A stretch of 18,145 nt of DNA from positions 1 to 18,145 of the forward strand of contig JBFFED010000039.1 of the NCBI GenBank assembly GCA_041559015.1, in the 5' to 3' direction. The position numbers and the translations under genes were made by a program. The stretch comes from COMBO-56-21 sp041559015. GTDB taxonomy: Archaea; Thermoplasmatota; Thermoplasmata; UBA10834. The notes beneath the pieces were generated by a model. That model saw only the letters and a program-made list of their open reading frames with translations, searched no databases and was not told where the DNA came from. The first letter of the stretch is position 1. Every line of letters starts with the position of its first letter. Below are positions 1-5,791 of this stretch, one piece after another.

Positions 1-2
1 CG

Positions 3-254
3 CGGAAGATGGGTTCAGACAGACAGATAGACCTACACCTCGTGGTCCCGATGTTCCAGAGCGTCAAGCAGAGCCACGACCTTGTGGACCAGCTCGAGAA
101 CGATATCAGGGAGGTTCTGCCTCTCGCGTCAGTGGTCGTGCACATAGAGCCGTGCGACGCCCGCTGCGAAAAGTGTAAGATGCAGCCCCATGCCCCGTCA
201 GGGGTCGTGCAGAATGCCCCCGACGAGAAATCAGACTGCAGGCCGAAGAAATGA
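3..254 (+). CDS. Cation diffusion facilitator (CDF) transporter, C-terminal fragment
   Basis: The frame is open from the left edge of the window, so this is only the 3' end of a gene; its start and membrane segments lie outside. The visible part (about 83 residues) begins with a stretch containing IDLHLVVP and continues through a helix and a strand ending VVVHIEPCD. This matches the cytoplasmic ferredoxin-like dimerisation domain at the end of CDF metal-ion/proton antiporters (established for the YiiP-type family). After the domain comes a short tail with cysteines (CDARCEKCK) and histidine, which may bind metal; that is inference. The gene overlaps the convergent kinase-like gene by 24 bases at its 3' end. 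The family call is fairly secure from the domain pattern, but the transported metal cannot be judged from this fragment. Confidence 0.75.
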   Translation, partial: RKMGSDRQIDLHLVVPMFQSVKQSHDLVDQLENDIREVLPLASVVVHIEPCDARCEKCKMQPHAPSGVVQNAPDEKSDCRPKK

Positions 255-815
255 ACGCTCCCTTAGGACCCGCTCGACTTCCATGAACGGGGATTCGCCG
301 TCCTCGCTGTTGTCGACCGTCACCCAGCCATCGATTACCAGATCCTTCGCTATGGCCCTGACAGATGCAAGCTTGTGGGCGGTCTCGAACATCTCGGGCG
401 TGTGTCCGCGCGTGGCTATCCGCCTCGCAGCGACCTCAGGCTCGATGTCTATGAATATGGCCAGGTCGGGATAGGGCAGGAGGTTCCTGAACAGCCTGTA
501 CGCGTAAGGCGCGAGTCCTCGAGGAAGATAGGCGCTGCCAAGGAGGTATCTCACGAATATCACGGTCCCCTCACCCTTCGTCTTCAGCCATCTGACGGAC
601 ATTAGGACATCGGCCGTGTAGAACAGTGTTGCGAACAGGCGCGACACGGAGCCCGTGCCTTCCAGGGACCTCTTGGAGAGCCTCCCCAGCCGTCTCCTGG
701 AGGGGTGCGAGATGACCGTGACCGTTTGGCCGTCCGCCTCCATGAGCTCCTTCATCCGTCGGGCATGGGTGTCCTTGCCGCATCCGTCGAGCCCGTCCAC
801 GACGATGAACCTCAG
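231..815 (-). CDS. Thymidylate-kinase-fold P-loop kinase, atypical; probable CTG start
   Basis: P-loop kinase of the thymidylate kinase family, about 194 residues, near the usual 200. The P-loop GLDGCGKDT lies at residues 8-16 counted from the proposed start, a LID-like RRIATRG lies near residue 131, and the last beta-strand region reads WVTVDNS. The normal DR[YH] signature, where Asp-Arg contacts substrate, is here FVRYLLGS, so the Asp is replaced by Val; the usual ADR is also changed (TADVL). Substrate may therefore not be dTMP. Start choice: no ATG, GTG or TTG lies between the upstream in-frame stop (875-873) and a GTG at 800, and a GTG start would remove most of the first beta strand (residues RFIV). 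A CTG at 815 sits 6 bases after GGGGGT and gives a normal N-terminus, so it is preferred. It follows the polyprenol kinase gene by two bases and is probably co-transcribed with it. Confidence 0.75.
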   Translation of the reverse strand: MRFIVVDGLDGCGKDTHARRMKELMEADGQTVTVISHPSRRRLGRLSKRSLEGTGSVSRLFATLFYTADVLMSVRWLKTKGEGTVIFVRYLLGSAYLPRGLAPYAYRLFRNLLPYPDLAIFIDIEPEVAARRIATRGHTPEMFETAHKLASVRAIAKDLVIDGWVTVDNSEDGESPFMEVERVLRERSFLRPAV

Positions 816-817
816 GG

Positions 818-1510
818 TCAGACCCCCAGGGCATGGAGGAAACCGGCGCAGACGAGCGGTATCACGAGGTTGTCAACGGATCCAGGGGTCGCGGCCTCCA
901 TGAACATGACCAGAGCTCCGACTGCGAGGGCGAAGGGAATGACAAGGGCGGGGATTGTGCTGCCGGGATAGTCTATTACCCCGAAGTAGAACCACGTAAG
1001 CGCGAGTATGCTTACCGATGTGGCCAGGAAGACCGCGACCGACCCCTCGACGGTCCTGTGGGGAAGGTATCGCCATCTCCCAAACCCCCTCCCGACGAAC
1101 TCCCCCATCCCGTCCCCAAAGGACATGGCCGCAATGGCTATCGATGCGGCGAAGAGGTCATCGAACAGGAAGTACGCGATGATGGTCCATGAGATTGCAT
1201 AGTACACCAGGCCGTAAGGATGTCCCTCGGAGGACCGGACGCCCAGAGGGCTCTCCCTCAGGAACCTCACAGGTGACCGCGGGCTCGCGAGTATCAATAT
1301 CGGTACGAACGGGAGCGCGGCTAGGCCCGCCATGATGAGCCTCGTGTCGAAGCTCCACCAGAAGAAGACTATCCCTCCGACCAGTATGTGCACGATCTTC
1401 CGAGGGTTCTGGGTGTGCCCCTTCAGGGCCCATGAGATGATGACGACGCATATGACGTACCCGTACACCCCTGCCAGTCCCAGGAGGTCGCCTTGCGTCG
1501 GAGCGTCCAC
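818..1510 (-). CDS. Polyprenol/dolichol/phytol kinase-like integral membrane protein (SEC59/VTE5 type)
   Basis: Integral membrane protein of 230 residues with about seven hydrophobic segments. It carries family hallmarks: RKIVHI near residue 37, then the CTP-kinase signature SFGDGMGEFVGRGFG around residues 129-143, followed by RTVEGS. These match the dolichol kinase / phytol kinase / phosphatidate cytidylyltransferase-like family, which phosphorylates long-chain isoprenoid alcohols using CTP (known for the eukaryotic members). Its position beside HMG-CoA reductase and mevalonate kinase supports a role in isoprenoid metabolism, for example geranylgeraniol or polyprenol phosphorylation; this is inference. 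The start is a GTG with a predicted leader of only a few bases from its own TATA box (1535-1548). The stop is immediately followed by the kinase-like gene downstream. Confidence 0.75.
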   Translation of the reverse strand: MDAPTQGDLLGLAGVYGYVICVVIISWALKGHTQNPRKIVHILVGGIVFFWWSFDTRLIMAGLAALPFVPILILASPRSPVRFLRESPLGVRSSEGHPYGLVYYAISWTIIAYFLFDDLFAASIAIAAMSFGDGMGEFVGRGFGRWRYLPHRTVEGSVAVFLATSVSILALTWFYFGVIDYPGSTIPALVIPFALAVGALVMFMEAATPGSVDNLVIPLVCAGFLHALGV

Positions 1511-1516
1511 GACTCT

Positions 1517-1548
1517 GGATTAATCCCAGTGAGCGCATATACTTTTCC
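1517..1548 (-). promoter_or_regulatory. BRE/TATA promoter of the polyprenol kinase gene with palindrome at the start site
   Basis: Read on the minus strand, positions 1548-1535 give GGAAAAGTATATGC, the same BRE/TATA-like element seen before many genes here. A start site about 26 bases downstream would fall near 1512, giving a nearly leaderless mRNA for the GTG at 1510. A perfect 10-base palindrome, GGATTAATCC (1517-1526), lies between TATA and start codon where a repressor could act. This gene therefore appears to have its own promoter rather than depending only on HMGR transcription. Confidence 0.55.
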
Positions 1549-1572
1549 AAGGCCTGGACCCAGGGGCGGAAC

Positions 1573-2856
1573 TCAGCTCTGGGTGGACTTCTTGCGCTTG
1601 AGTTCTTCAATGACTTCCTGCGCCCTATCCATCCGGATCTTCCTCTCGGACACAATGATCCTGACGACCTCGTCCACCAGGTCCGGGGGACAGCCTACGG
1701 ATGCCACTATGTTCTTTGCGTGGAGGGTCATGTGCCCCTTCTGGATGCCGACCGTCGCGAGAGCTCTCAGGGCTGCGAAGTTCTGCGCGAGACCGACCGC
1801 GGCGACAATCTCCGCCAGCTCGCTCGCCTTCTTCACGCCCAGGAGCTTGATGCACGCCCTCGCGGTCGGGTGGACCTTGGTGGCGCCGCCCACGAGCCCT
1901 ACCGCCATAGGAAGCTCTATTGAGCCTGCGAGGTCGCCGTCCTTTGTCTTCTCAAACCTGGTCAACGGCTTGTAGCTCCCTTCTCTCGCGGCGTATGCAT
2001 GGGCTCCCGCTTCGATCGCGCGCCAGTCGTTCCCCGTCGCGATGACCACCGAGTCTATCCCGTTCATGACGCCCTTGTTGTGCGTCGCGCACCTGTACGG
2101 GTCTCCATCCGCGAATAGGAACGCCTCGACCACCCCGTCCACGACATCCTCCCCGCCTATGATGTCCTTAGGCCATACCGCGCTTGCGCGCGCAAGCCTC
2201 ATCGAGGCGAGGTTGGAGAGTATCCTAAGGTACACCTTCCCGCCGGTGATATCTTCGACCATGGGCGCTATCGATTCCGCCATCGTGTTGACCGCGTTCG
2301 CGCCCATCGCGTCCCTGACGTCCACATGAAGGTGTATGATCACATTCGGCCCGTGCGCGGTCTCAATCACTCTAACCTCGAGCTCTTTCGCCCCGCCGCC
2401 CATCTGGACCAACATGGGGTCCTGCTTGTTGGCGAGTTCCAGTATCTCGTCCTTCCTGTCAAGGATGGCTTTCCTGGCAAGTGCGGGGTCGGCGACCCTG
2501 GTCACCTGGACCTGACCGATCATTATCGGCGGGGTGCTGCTGGCGGAGAATCCGCCCGTCTCGCGGGCCATCTTTGCAGCGTTGGACGCGGCCGCGACCA
2601 CCGACGGCTCCTCGATGGCCATCGGGACAAGGTAGTCCTTGCCATTTATCCTGAAGTTGACCGCGATACCTAGGGGCATCTGGAAGGAGCCCACAGCGTT
2701 CTCCACCATCCTGTCGGGTATCGACGGGTCGAGCCCTCCCAGACCCGCGAGCGAGAGGGCCTCCTCATCTGTGAGCCCGCCGAACTCCTTAACTATCTTC
2801 AGACGGTCGGCCATCGGAAGCCTGTAGAACCCCTCAATCCTGGACGTACGTTCCAT
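1573..2856 (-). CDS. hmgA: Hydroxymethylglutaryl-CoA reductase, class II
   Basis: Reduces HMG-CoA to mevalonate, the committed step of isoprenoid lipid synthesis in archaea. Its 427 residues match the length of the class II (Pseudomonas mevalonii type) enzyme, and the four catalytic positions can be placed by a constant offset: Glu82/83 in IEEPSVVAA, Lys261 in ATHNKGVMNG, Asp277 in GNDWRAIEAG and His375 in KGHMTLHA. The dinucleotide/substrate motif DAMGAN is at 182-187. Class II enzymes are known in Archaeoglobus and Thermoplasmatales and are thought to be of bacterial origin. The start ATG has an AGGTG ribosome-binding site about 9 bases upstream, and its own TATA box lies 43-56 bases upstream. 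A strong inverted repeat covers the leader. The gene diverges from mevalonate kinase, the next enzyme but one in the pathway. Confidence 0.95.
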   Translation of the reverse strand: MERTSRIEGFYRLPMADRLKIVKEFGGLTDEEALSLAGLGGLDPSIPDRMVENAVGSFQMPLGIAVNFRINGKDYLVPMAIEEPSVVAAASNAAKMARETGGFSASSTPPIMIGQVQVTRVADPALARKAILDRKDEILELANKQDPMLVQMGGGAKELEVRVIETAHGPNVIIHLHVDVRDAMGANAVNTMAESIAPMVEDITGGKVYLRILSNLASMRLARASAVWPKDIIGGEDVVDGVVEAFLFADGDPYRCATHNKGVMNGIDSVVIATGNDWRAIEAGAHAYAAREGSYKPLTRFEKTKDGDLAGSIELPMAVGLVGGATKVHPTARACIKLLGVKKASELAEIVAAVGLAQNFAALRALATVGIQKGHMTLHAKNIVASVGCPPDLVDEVVRIIVSERKIRMDRAQEVIEELKRKKSTQS

Positions 2857-2886
2857 AGTTCAACACCTGTGCCACGGTGCTGAACT
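2857..2886 (-). promoter_or_regulatory. Inverted repeat in the HMGR leader (candidate operator or SD-masking hairpin)
   Basis: On the plus strand AGTTCAACACC (2857-2867) and GGTGCTGAACT (2876-2886) are inverted copies matching at 10 of 11 positions, separated by 8 bases. The element abuts the HMGR ATG and lies between it and the TATA box (2899-2912). It spans the predicted transcription start (about 2876) and includes the AGGTG ribosome-binding site. It could be a repressor site, or, if transcription starts a little further upstream, an RNA hairpin hiding the ribosome-binding site. The repeat is seen directly; its function is inference. Confidence 0.6.
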
Positions 2887-2898
2887 TCGTACCGCGGT

Positions 2899-2912
2899 CT
2901 TAATCCTTTTGC
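2899..2912 (-). promoter_or_regulatory. BRE/TATA element of HMGR
   Basis: Minus-strand reading GCAAAAGGATTAAG, matching the recurring G[GC]AAAAG-plus-AT-rich element of this window. A start about 26 bases downstream would give a leader near 20 bases that just includes the AGGTG ribosome-binding site. Confidence 0.55.
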
Positions 2913-2938
2913 AGGGAATGCTCGACGATCACAGAAGA

Positions 2939-2983
2939 CCCGAATCCTGCCTGTCCATGGAAAAGGATATAACTCGATTCGGG
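2939..2983 (+). promoter_or_regulatory. Mevalonate kinase promoter bracketed by a perfect 8-bp inverted repeat
   Basis: GGAAAAGGATATAA (2959-2972) is a BRE/TATA match 27-40 bases before the mevalonate kinase ATG. It is flanked by CCCGAATC (2939-2946) and its exact inverse GATTCGGG (2976-2983), so the TATA box lies inside a 29-base spacer. The predicted start near 2995 would leave only a few leader bases, although a good GGAGG (2990-2994) lies just upstream of that point. Either transcription starts slightly earlier or the gene is nearly leaderless. The repeat suggests an operator controlling TBP/TFB access; this is inference. Confidence 0.5.
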
Positions 2984-2998
2984 GCTGAAGGAGGAACG

Positions 2999-3925
2999 AT
3001 GGCCAAGTGCTCCGCTCCAGGGAAGATGATACTCTTCGGCGAACACGCAGTTGTGTTCGGGAAGCCGGCGCTCGCCCTGGCAGTCAATCTCAGGATATCG
3101 TCCTCAGTGGGCAAGTCGGATGAGTACTCGGTGAACGGCCGGACGATGAACAAGAGGCGCCACGCCTACATATCGGCCGCTCTGGACGAGGCTTGGGGAG
3201 GCCCGCCGATAAGGGTCGATACCCTGTCTGAGATTCCTCCTGGGTCCGGCCTGGGCTCCTCGGCGGCCGTGACGGTATCCTCGGTTGCCGCCATGCTGTG
3301 CTCCAAGGGCGTGCTCAACGCGGAGGCGGTGGCGAGGAAATCCTTCGCTGTGGAACTGAAGGTACAGGGTCGGGCCAGCCCGACGGACACATCGACCTCT
3401 ACACACGGATACGGGGTCCTGGTCTCCCCCGAGGAGATGGACGGGTTCCTCTGGAGGATCGAGCACGGCGAGAGCTCTTGGAACATGCATCACTGCGATG
3501 TCCCGGCGATGGACTTCGTGGTGGGGTACACCGGCGTGCACGCCTCCACGGGACCCCTTGTCGCGAGAGTCAAGAGACATGTGGACAGGAGCGGCGAGGC
3601 GAAGGCAGCCATCGACAGGATAGGAGAGATAGTGCTCGAGGGCGTGAGGGCGATGAAGAGACGGGACAAGGAGGGGCTCGGCAAGCTGATGGACGAGAAC
3701 CATGCGCTCCTCAACGGACTCGGAGTTGGTCATCCCTCTCTCGACAGACTGGTTGCCGCCGCCCGGCCACACTCGCACGGCGCGAAGCTGACGGGCGCAG
3801 GGGGTGGCGGGAGCATGATTGCCCTCACAGACGATGTCAGGTCGGTCGCTGAGGCCATCAGGATTTCTGGAGGCGAGTCGATAATAGTCCGTGCGGGCTC
3901 CGAAGGCGTGAGGCGCGAGGATTAG
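2999..3925 (+). CDS. mvk: Mevalonate kinase (GHMP family)
   Basis: Phosphorylates mevalonate with ATP in the isoprenoid pathway; cytoplasmic. With the ATG at 2999 the protein has 308 residues, normal for archaeal mevalonate kinases. GHMP motifs are in order: motif 1 PGKMILFGEHAVVFGKPALA (residues 7-26), motif 2 PPGSGLGSSAA (80-90), the SPTDTSTST segment with catalytic Asp130, and motif 3 KLTGAGGGGSMIAL (263-276). The frame is open upstream to a TTG at 2909, but those 30 extra residues resemble no GHMP kinase and would include the promoter. The GGAGG at 2990-2994 supports 2999. Divergent from HMGR; the promoter is bracketed by an inverted repeat. The next pathway enzymes are not in this window, so which route follows (classical, archaeal or Thermoplasma-type) cannot be told. 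Confidence 0.93.
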   Translation: MAKCSAPGKMILFGEHAVVFGKPALALAVNLRISSSVGKSDEYSVNGRTMNKRRHAYISAALDEAWGGPPIRVDTLSEIPPGSGLGSSAAVTVSSVAAMLCSKGVLNAEAVARKSFAVELKVQGRASPTDTSTSTHGYGVLVSPEEMDGFLWRIEHGESSWNMHHCDVPAMDFVVGYTGVHASTGPLVARVKRHVDRSGEAKAAIDRIGEIVLEGVRAMKRRDKEGLGKLMDENHALLNGLGVGHPSLDRLVAAARPHSHGAKLTGAGGGGSMIALTDDVRSVAEAIRISGGESIIVRAGSEGVRRED

Positions 3926-3934
3926 CGGACGGTG

Positions 3935-3948
3935 GGTAAACGATATAT
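3935..3948 (+). promoter_or_regulatory. BRE/TATA element before the small zinc-ribbon gene
   Basis: GGTAAACGATATAT matches the local promoter pattern. The predicted start near 3972 leaves a leader of about 9 bases to the proposed CTG start at 3981 and supports that start over any codon further upstream. Confidence 0.5.
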
Positions 3949-3980
3949 CCTGGCAGGGTCTTGACCTGTCAGGTGAGCTT

Positions 3981-4178
3981 CTGGTAGAGCGCGTCGGGCA
4001 GCACAGGCATTGTCGGAACTGCGACAAAGCCATTCCCTACAAGGATGAGTTCTGTGACGAGAAGTGCGAGGGCGAGTTCAAGGATCGCATGCGCACGAAG
4101 AAGAAGCAGCTCACGTACTGGTATGCGCTGATGCTCGTGATATTCATCGGGGCGATGTTGCTCGTGTTCATGGGGTAG
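3981..4178 (+). CDS. Small zinc-ribbon membrane protein (DUF2116-like), probable CTG start
   Basis: A 65-residue protein. The N-terminal part has HCRNCDKAIP followed by FCDEKC, a C-x2-C...C-x3-C zinc-ribbon pattern; then comes a basic stretch (RMRTKKKQ) and one hydrophobic helix (residues about 46-64) ending in a short tail. This layout matches the archaeal DUF2116 family of tail-anchored zinc-ribbon proteins; molecular role unknown. The frame opens after a TGA at 3909 and contains no ATG, GTG or TTG before the zinc-ribbon. CTG at 3981 follows AGGTGA (3971-3976) by four bases and lies about 9 bases after the predicted start of transcription, so CTG initiation is the best reading. It ends 6 bases before the fused CoA-pathway gene, suggesting co-transcription. 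Confidence 0.75.
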   Translation: MVERVGQHRHCRNCDKAIPYKDEFCDEKCEGEFKDRMRTKKKQLTYWYALMLVIFIGAMLLVFMG

Positions 4179-4184
4179 TGTGTG

Positions 4185-5195
4185 ATGAGGGTCGGTGTGG
4201 GCGGCACTTTCAACGTCCTCCACAAGGGTCATGAGCTCCTCTTCGAGACCGCCTTCACGGTGGGAGATTCGGTGGAAGTGGGGTTGACCTCGGACGATTT
4301 CGCGAATAGCATCAAGAGCGTCCCGGTGGCGCCGTACTTCGAGAGGAAGGAGAACCTCAAGAGATACCTGCAGAGGTTCGGCAAACCGTTCGATGTGGTC
4401 ATGATATCTGACAGCTCGGGCACGGCTGCGACATCGGAGACCCTGGACGCGATAGTCGTATCGCCAGAGACGCGCGACCAGGCGGACAGGATCAACGAGC
4501 AGAGGCGCAGGAACAGCCTGAAGCCCCTCAAAGTGTTCTCCATCAGAGCGGTCCGCGCGGACGACTCGCATCTCATTAGCGCTTCAAGGATTGTCAAAGG
4601 CGAGATCGACAAGGACGGCAGGCTGCTGCGAGCCGTCAGGGTAACGGTAGGTTCGACGAACAAGGTCAAGGTCGACGCGGTGAGGAACATATTCACCCAG
4701 GCTTTCGGCCTCGTGGAGGTCCAGGGGGTCGAGGCCGACCAGACGGCAGGTAGTCAGCCGCTCGAAGAGAAGACCATCGAGGGAGCGGTGCAGAGGGCCA
4801 AGCAGGCATTGGCCTCGGGGAGCGCTGACTTCGGAGTGGGCATCGAGGCCGGTCTGTTCTACAACAGGACGCTCAGTAGGTATCTTGACGTCCAGTATTG
4901 CGCGATAATCGATTCTTCAGGACACATGACCGTTGGCCACGGACCTGGATTCGAGTACCCTCCTGAGGTCATCGCGGCAGTACTTGATGGTAGCACGGTC
5001 GGCGACATGATGAGCAAGCTGACGGAGATAGAGCGCATAGGCCACAAGATCGGGTCGATAGGGTACCTCTCGGACGGATTGATAGACAGAACCTCGCTCA
5101 CTGAGATAGCTGTCCTGATGGCTTTGATACCGCGGATCAGGCCCGAGATGTACGACCGGCCGTCTCAAGCCTCTTCAGCGACGGCTGCCAGGTAG
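4185..5195 (+). CDS. coaD: Fusion: archaeal pantetheine-phosphate adenylyltransferase + inosine/xanthosine triphosphatase-like domain
   Basis: Two enzymes in one 336-residue chain. Residues 1-148 form an archaeal-type pantetheine-phosphate adenylyltransferase, the step that makes dephospho-CoA: nucleotidyltransferase motif GGTFNVLHKGHE (6-17) and the second motif ISASRIVKGEID (131-142). Residues 150-325 form a YjjX/DUF84-type NTP pyrophosphatase that removes ITP/XTP: VGSTNKVKVDAV (155-166), DFGVGIEAGLF (215-225) and IGYLSDGLIDR (292-302). Both domains look complete and retain their signature motifs. The ATG at 4185 gives the normal N-terminus; a GTG one codon earlier is possible. It follows the zinc-ribbon gene by 6 bases and its last 31 bases overlap the convergent Cys-rich gene. 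The pairing of CoA synthesis with nucleotide clean-up in one chain is the odd feature. Confidence 0.88.
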   Translation: MRVGVGGTFNVLHKGHELLFETAFTVGDSVEVGLTSDDFANSIKSVPVAPYFERKENLKRYLQRFGKPFDVVMISDSSGTAATSETLDAIVVSPETRDQADRINEQRRRNSLKPLKVFSIRAVRADDSHLISASRIVKGEIDKDGRLLRAVRVTVGSTNKVKVDAVRNIFTQAFGLVEVQGVEADQTAGSQPLEEKTIEGAVQRAKQALASGSADFGVGIEAGLFYNRTLSRYLDVQYCAIIDSSGHMTVGHGPGFEYPPEVIAAVLDGSTVGDMMSKLTEIERIGHKIGSIGYLSDGLIDRTSLTEIAVLMALIPRIRPEMYDRPSQASSATAAR

Positions 5196-5386
5196 TCGGA
5201 CAGAGTCTCGCAGCTGTCCTTGCCGACGCATCCGAACCGCGCGTACTTCCTGCAGTAGTCGCCCGTCTCTTCGTGGTGCTCACACTTCTGGGACTCCTGG
5301 TAGTATGAGCACTGCCTGCTTATGCAGGCGAAACCCTTGTACTTGCCCGTGCAGAGCCCGTCCGCTGTGCGGAACATGCATCTCAT
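5165..5386 (-). CDS. Small cysteine-rich protein B (two four-Cys modules)
   Basis: A 73-residue soluble protein with nine cysteines and no hydrophobic segment. The cysteines fall into two similar groups: C-x8-C-x8-C-x4-C (residues 3-26) and C-x9-C-x7-C-x5-C (35-59, ending FGCVGKDSC). The spacing suggests two small metal or Fe-S binding modules; I recognise no named enzyme. It starts four bases after the stop of the other Cys-rich gene, preceded by GGAG about 10 bases upstream, so the two are one operon. Its 3' end overlaps the convergent CoA/NTPase fusion gene by 31 bases. It could be a partner of protein A in redox or metal handling; function unknown. Confidence 0.7.
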   Translation of the reverse strand: MRCMFRTADGLCTGKYKGFACISRQCSYYQESQKCEHHEETGDYCRKYARFGCVGKDSCETLSDYLAAVAEEA

Positions 5387-5390
5387 CTTG

Positions 5391-5690
5391 TCACAGCTCC
5401 TCGTTGAAATCGGGGACGCGCGGCCTCGTCAACTGGTGATGATTGGCTGCGCCCCCCACGCACATGCAATCCTTGCCGCCTGGGAAGTGGAATCTCCTGT
5501 GGGTCTCACAGTAGAGACCGAGCCACCTGGTGAGGCCCGAGCCGTCTTTCCCAGGGTCCGCTTTGCCGGCCGACGTGAGGATGTTCAGTCCAGCGAACTC
5601 GCATTTGGACTCGCCCACGCACTGCAGGCTATCAACATGCTTGTTCGCGCAGGCTCCGCTGAGATAGCTGTACTTGCAGGAAGACCCCAT
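5391..5690 (-). CDS. Small cysteine-rich protein A (four-Cys module plus C-terminal Cys motif)
   Basis: About 99 residues from the ATG at 5690 (MGSSCKYSYLSG). The first module is C-x7-C-x9-C-x5-C ending in CVGESKC, matching module 2 of protein B (CVGKDSC). A second region has YCETHRRFHFPGG followed by DCMC, also a plausible metal site. Start choice: ATG at 5717 and TTG at 5729 are possible, but a TATA-like sequence at 5731-5740 predicts transcription starting near 5711, downstream of both. A purine-rich GAAGGG precedes the ATG at 5690. First gene of a two-gene operon with protein B. No family name is recognised with confidence; likely zinc or Fe-S binding. Confidence 0.65.
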   Translation of the reverse strand: MGSSCKYSYLSGACANKHVDSLQCVGESKCEFAGLNILTSAGKADPGKDGSGLTRWLGLYCETHRRFHFPGGKDCMCVGGAANHHQLTRPRVPDFNEEL

Positions 5691-5710
5691 CCCGTTCCCT
5701 TCTGCGAGCT

Positions 5711-5742
5711 TCAACATTCGCGTACGCAAACATAAATGTTGA
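5711..5742 (-). promoter_or_regulatory. Palindromic promoter/operator of the Cys-rich operon
   Basis: TCAACATT (5711-5718) and its exact inverse AATGTTGA (5735-5742) are separated by 16 bases, and inside the spacer lies a perfect 8-base palindrome GCGTACGC (5720-5727). On the minus strand the right arm overlaps a TATA-like ACATTTATG, and the left arm coincides with the predicted transcription start. This is the expected layout for a dimeric regulator blocking the promoter. Confidence 0.5.
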
Positions 5743-5791
5743 GGGAATGTCGCTTTTCTCGAATGAGCGCCCCTATGGCCGCTCAGGCCTC

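Noticed and set aside
2909..2998. TTG start for mevalonate kinase at 2909
   Set aside because: It would include the TATA box and both arms of the inverted repeat in the coding region; GHMP homology begins just after the ATG at 2999, which has GGAGG upstream.
3104..4033. 309-codon open frame on the minus strand
   Set aside because: Antisense to mevalonate kinase; its product is rich in Arg/His/Pro/Gly with no family motif, as expected from a GC-rich shadow frame.
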